From an uncultured Spirochaetales bacterium (GTDB taxonomy: Bacteria; Spirochaetota; Spirochaetia; Sphaerochaetales; Sphaerochaetaceae): DNA of 7,025 bases. How positions within the stretch are numbered: the first letter of the stretch is position 1; each line of letters starts with the position of its first letter. The DNA lies in the NCBI GenBank assembly GCA_945947045.1, contig CAMEXG010000109.1, positions 1-7,025 on the forward strand, in the 5' to 3' direction. Both the position numbers and the translations under genes were made by a program. This document shows positions 5,556 through 7,025 of this stretch, in pieces. The notes beneath the pieces were generated by a model that saw only the letters and a list, made by a program, of their open reading frames with translations, searched no databases and was not told the origin of the DNA.

Positions 5556-6299
5556 ATGAGACGACTGGTTATCGGAGATATACATGGGCAGTTTGAAAGA
5601 ATGCAGGAAGTCCTCAAGCTCTCATCCTTTGACCCGGAGAAAGATATGCTTTTTCCTCTAGGGGACTTCTGTGACAGGGGACCAAAACCTATTGAAGTCT
5701 TAAATTATATCTACTCCCTTCCCTATTGTTATCCCGTACTGGGTAATCATGATATGTATTTGATGGAGTATCTTACTCACACTATCCCCAGCTTTCGTCT
5801 CACCTCCTGGATTAGTAAAAACAATGGAGGTTGGAGCACTCTTAGAAAAGTCGACGATGAAAGCTATGAGTGGAAAAGAAAAGTAGCAAATAGGCTTCTT
5901 TCCACCCCCTTTGTAAGAAAAGTCGATGACAACATCATAGTACACGGTGGAATAAATAGGGAATTAATGGAGAATCATACTCCGGAGTATTTCATTAATA
6001 AGACAAGAAATGATATCAGCGACAAAGAATACTTGGACTATGACGAGATTGTATGGGACAGAAGCTTAATCTATGAATCCATGGAAAAAGAAGAGCTTTC
6101 TCTCCCCTGGAAAGAAAGAATCATCCTTGGGCATACACCCATATTATCAAACGAAAAGAAACCTTATATTTCCTCCCAAGTCATCGATGTAGATACAGGC
6201 TCATTTGTCCCAACGGGCTCAATAACCGTGATGGATATAGACACATTACAGTATTGGCAGTCTACACTACCTGTTGAGCCTGTATCCGAAGCGATTTGA
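5556..6299 (+). CDS. PPP-family metallophosphoesterase (PrpA/ApaH-like serine/threonine phosphatase)
   Basis: Soluble 247-residue phosphatase with a two-metal calcineurin-like active site. The signature blocks are in order: GDIHG (7-11, D8 and H10), GDFCDRG (36-42, D37, D40, R41), GNHD (63-66), VHGG (129-132, H130) and GHTP (192-195, H193). A family-typical tail follows, with a D-T-G segment (213-215). The NGGW stretch near 90-93 and WDR near 167-169 also fit this group. Such proteins either dephosphorylate Ser/Thr-phosphoproteins or hydrolyse dinucleoside polyphosphates (ApaH); sequence alone does not decide. The SD GAGAGG is 5 bases before ATG. No signal peptide is present, so it acts in the cytoplasm. 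It is transcribed alone, divergently from the small gene/tsaD unit, and converges on the pectinesterase. Confidence 0.92.
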   Translation: MRRLVIGDIHGQFERMQEVLKLSSFDPEKDMLFPLGDFCDRGPKPIEVLNYIYSLPYCYPVLGNHDMYLMEYLTHTIPSFRLTSWISKNNGGWSTLRKVDDESYEWKRKVANRLLSTPFVRKVDDNIIVHGGINRELMENHTPEYFINKTRNDISDKEYLDYDEIVWDRSLIYESMEKEELSLPWKERIILGHTPILSNEKKPYISSQVIDVDTGSFVPTGSITVMDIDTLQYWQSTLPVEPVSEAI

Positions 6300-6309
6300 G
6301 AAATCAAAT
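6294..6309. repeat. Small hairpin that contains both convergent stop codons
   Basis: ATTTGA (6294-6299) and TCAAAT (6304-6309) form a perfect 6-bp inverted repeat around GAAA. The TGA stop of the phosphoesterase sits in one arm and the TGA stop of the pectinesterase (opposite strand) in the other. No T-run follows on either strand, so it is not a good terminator by itself. It is the only structure between the two convergent genes. Confidence 0.5.
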
Positions 6310-7025
6310 AAACTTGGAGTCTTCTACAATAAAGGTTGATAGTCCTGCCTTACCTTCTCTTCCAGGCCATGGAGAGAAGAGATTCTTATTAATATGCGGG
6401 CCAAAAGTGCATCCCGAGAACTTGGCCTTCCCCTCGTCTCTCCAAGGTCTCATAAGATATACTTTTCCGATTAATGAAGTAGGAGAAGTGAATCTGCAAT
6501 TCTCAAAGACAAAGCCATCCCATTCTTTATTACCCGAAGGGGCGGAAACATACCCTTCATCAATACTTGTGATGAGTACATCTCTAAATACTGCGTCTCC
6601 TCCCCCGAAAATAAAGTCTACGCTTCCCCGTATCTCTCCTTTCTCGATAATTGTCCTATTTCTCTTTCTTTCGGTCTTGAATCTCGGTCCGTAGAAGCCA
6701 TTCTTTTCTCTTTCACTATCAGGTAAAGGTGCAAGAAATAAAGTATCTTGAGCCCCGTAGAGATTTACACTTGATAATTCTGCATCATCTACATCAAGAT
6801 ACAAGGCTACAGCCTGTCCAACGTCTTTTCCACTTCCAGCGCTATTTTGTATTGTTATGTTCTCCAGTCTCAACTTCTCACCGGAGAAGAATGCCGTATA
6901 AGAGCGGAAAGTCCCCCTTTTCTTTCCATCGGCCATCAACTCTCTGGCTCCATCGGAATAAGTGACGAGGACATTTCCTTCTCCTCTTATAGTCAAATCT
7001 TTTTTATCCGAGAAAATCTTCTCCC
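6304..7025 (-). CDS. Pectinesterase (pectin methylesterase, carbohydrate esterase family 8), 5' end outside window
   Basis: Enzyme that removes methyl esters from homogalacturonan, releasing methanol and preparing pectin for lyases and polygalacturonases. The frame is open to the right edge (codons E-K-I-F-S-D-K-K-D precede a TTG at 6996 that should not be taken as the start), so the N-terminus and any signal peptide are missing. Counting from that TTG, the five family active-site residues are present: Q61 (GQAVAL), Q83 and D84 (GAQDTLF), D127 (VDFIFG) and R183 (MRPW). The fold is a right-handed beta-helix; turn-like repeats such as LRLENITIQNSAG are visible. The usual LGRPW reads LMRPW. A long charged insertion (about 90-115, EREKNGFYGPRFKTERKR) after QDTL resembles gut-bacterial members, from memory. 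The C-terminus ends soon after the GPHI segment and may be a short form. Convergent with the phosphoesterase, 4 bp apart. Confidence 0.93.
   Translation of the reverse strand, partial: EKIFSDKKDLTIRGEGNVLVTYSDGARELMADGKKRGTFRSYTAFFSGEKLRLENITIQNSAGSGKDVGQAVALYLDVDDAELSSVNLYGAQDTLFLAPLPDSEREKNGFYGPRFKTERKRNRTIIEKGEIRGSVDFIFGGGDAVFRDVLITSIDEGYVSAPSGNKEWDGFVFENCRFTSPTSLIGKVYLMRPWRDEGKAKFSGCTFGPHINKNLFSPWPGREGKAGLSTFIVEDSKFI

Noticed and set aside
6994..6996. TTG at 6996 as the start of the pectinesterase
   Set aside because: The open frame continues to the right edge with family-like residues (EKI...KKDLTIRGEG), so this is an internal leucine.
1..7025. Mobile element, CRISPR array, phage or defence island
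   Set aside because: No transposase, integrase, spaced direct repeats, attachment duplication beside the tRNAs, or toxin-antitoxin-like pair was found; the gene content is mostly housekeeping.

Overview
This window looks like an ordinary chromosomal stretch, fairly AT-rich, from a bacterium that is probably gut-associated. A spirochaete (Treponema or Sphaerochaeta-like) is my best guess. The guess rests on the flavour of the TsaD sequence (HKPYQGVVPE, NRPG, HIRAH), tRNA genes without an encoded CCA end, and a pectinesterase of the type seen in plant-fibre degraders. This is inference; no 16S rRNA or other decisive marker is present.

Layout. The left edge carries most of an M29-family aminopeptidase on the + strand (its first ~10 codons lie outside the window), closed by a clean hairpin at 1195-1225. 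A 229-bp non-coding stretch full of inverted repeats (1226-1454) follows. From 5368 down to 1455 a run of minus-strand genes reads, in transcription order: a 74-residue acidic protein of unknown function; tsaD (tRNA t6A37 synthesis); tRNA-Gln(CUG); tRNA-Glu(CUC); a hairpin; a YkpA/YbiT-type ABC-F ATPase; and coaX (type III pantothenate kinase). The small protein and tsaD overlap by ATGA, and the ABC-F gene and coaX overlap by TGATG, so both pairs look translationally coupled. A 174-bp divergent promoter region (5382-5555) separates this block from a + strand PPP-type phosphoesterase (5556-6299). That gene converges, with only 4 bp between stop codons, on a 5'-truncated pectinesterase on the minus strand that runs off the right edge.

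Functional theme. The central block is mainly translation: tRNA modification (TsaD), two tRNAs and a ribosome-associated ABC-F protein, with coenzyme A synthesis (CoaX) attached. The flanking genes are catabolic or regulatory (peptidase, phosphatase, pectin de-esterification).

I see no mobile element, CRISPR array, phage gene or defence system, and no convincing new multi-gene system. The points worth a second look are the structured intergenic region at 1226-1454, the tRNA/hairpin/ABC-F arrangement with no room for a separate promoter, the paired degeneration of one ATP site in the ABC-F protein, and the changed GADR motif in CoaX.
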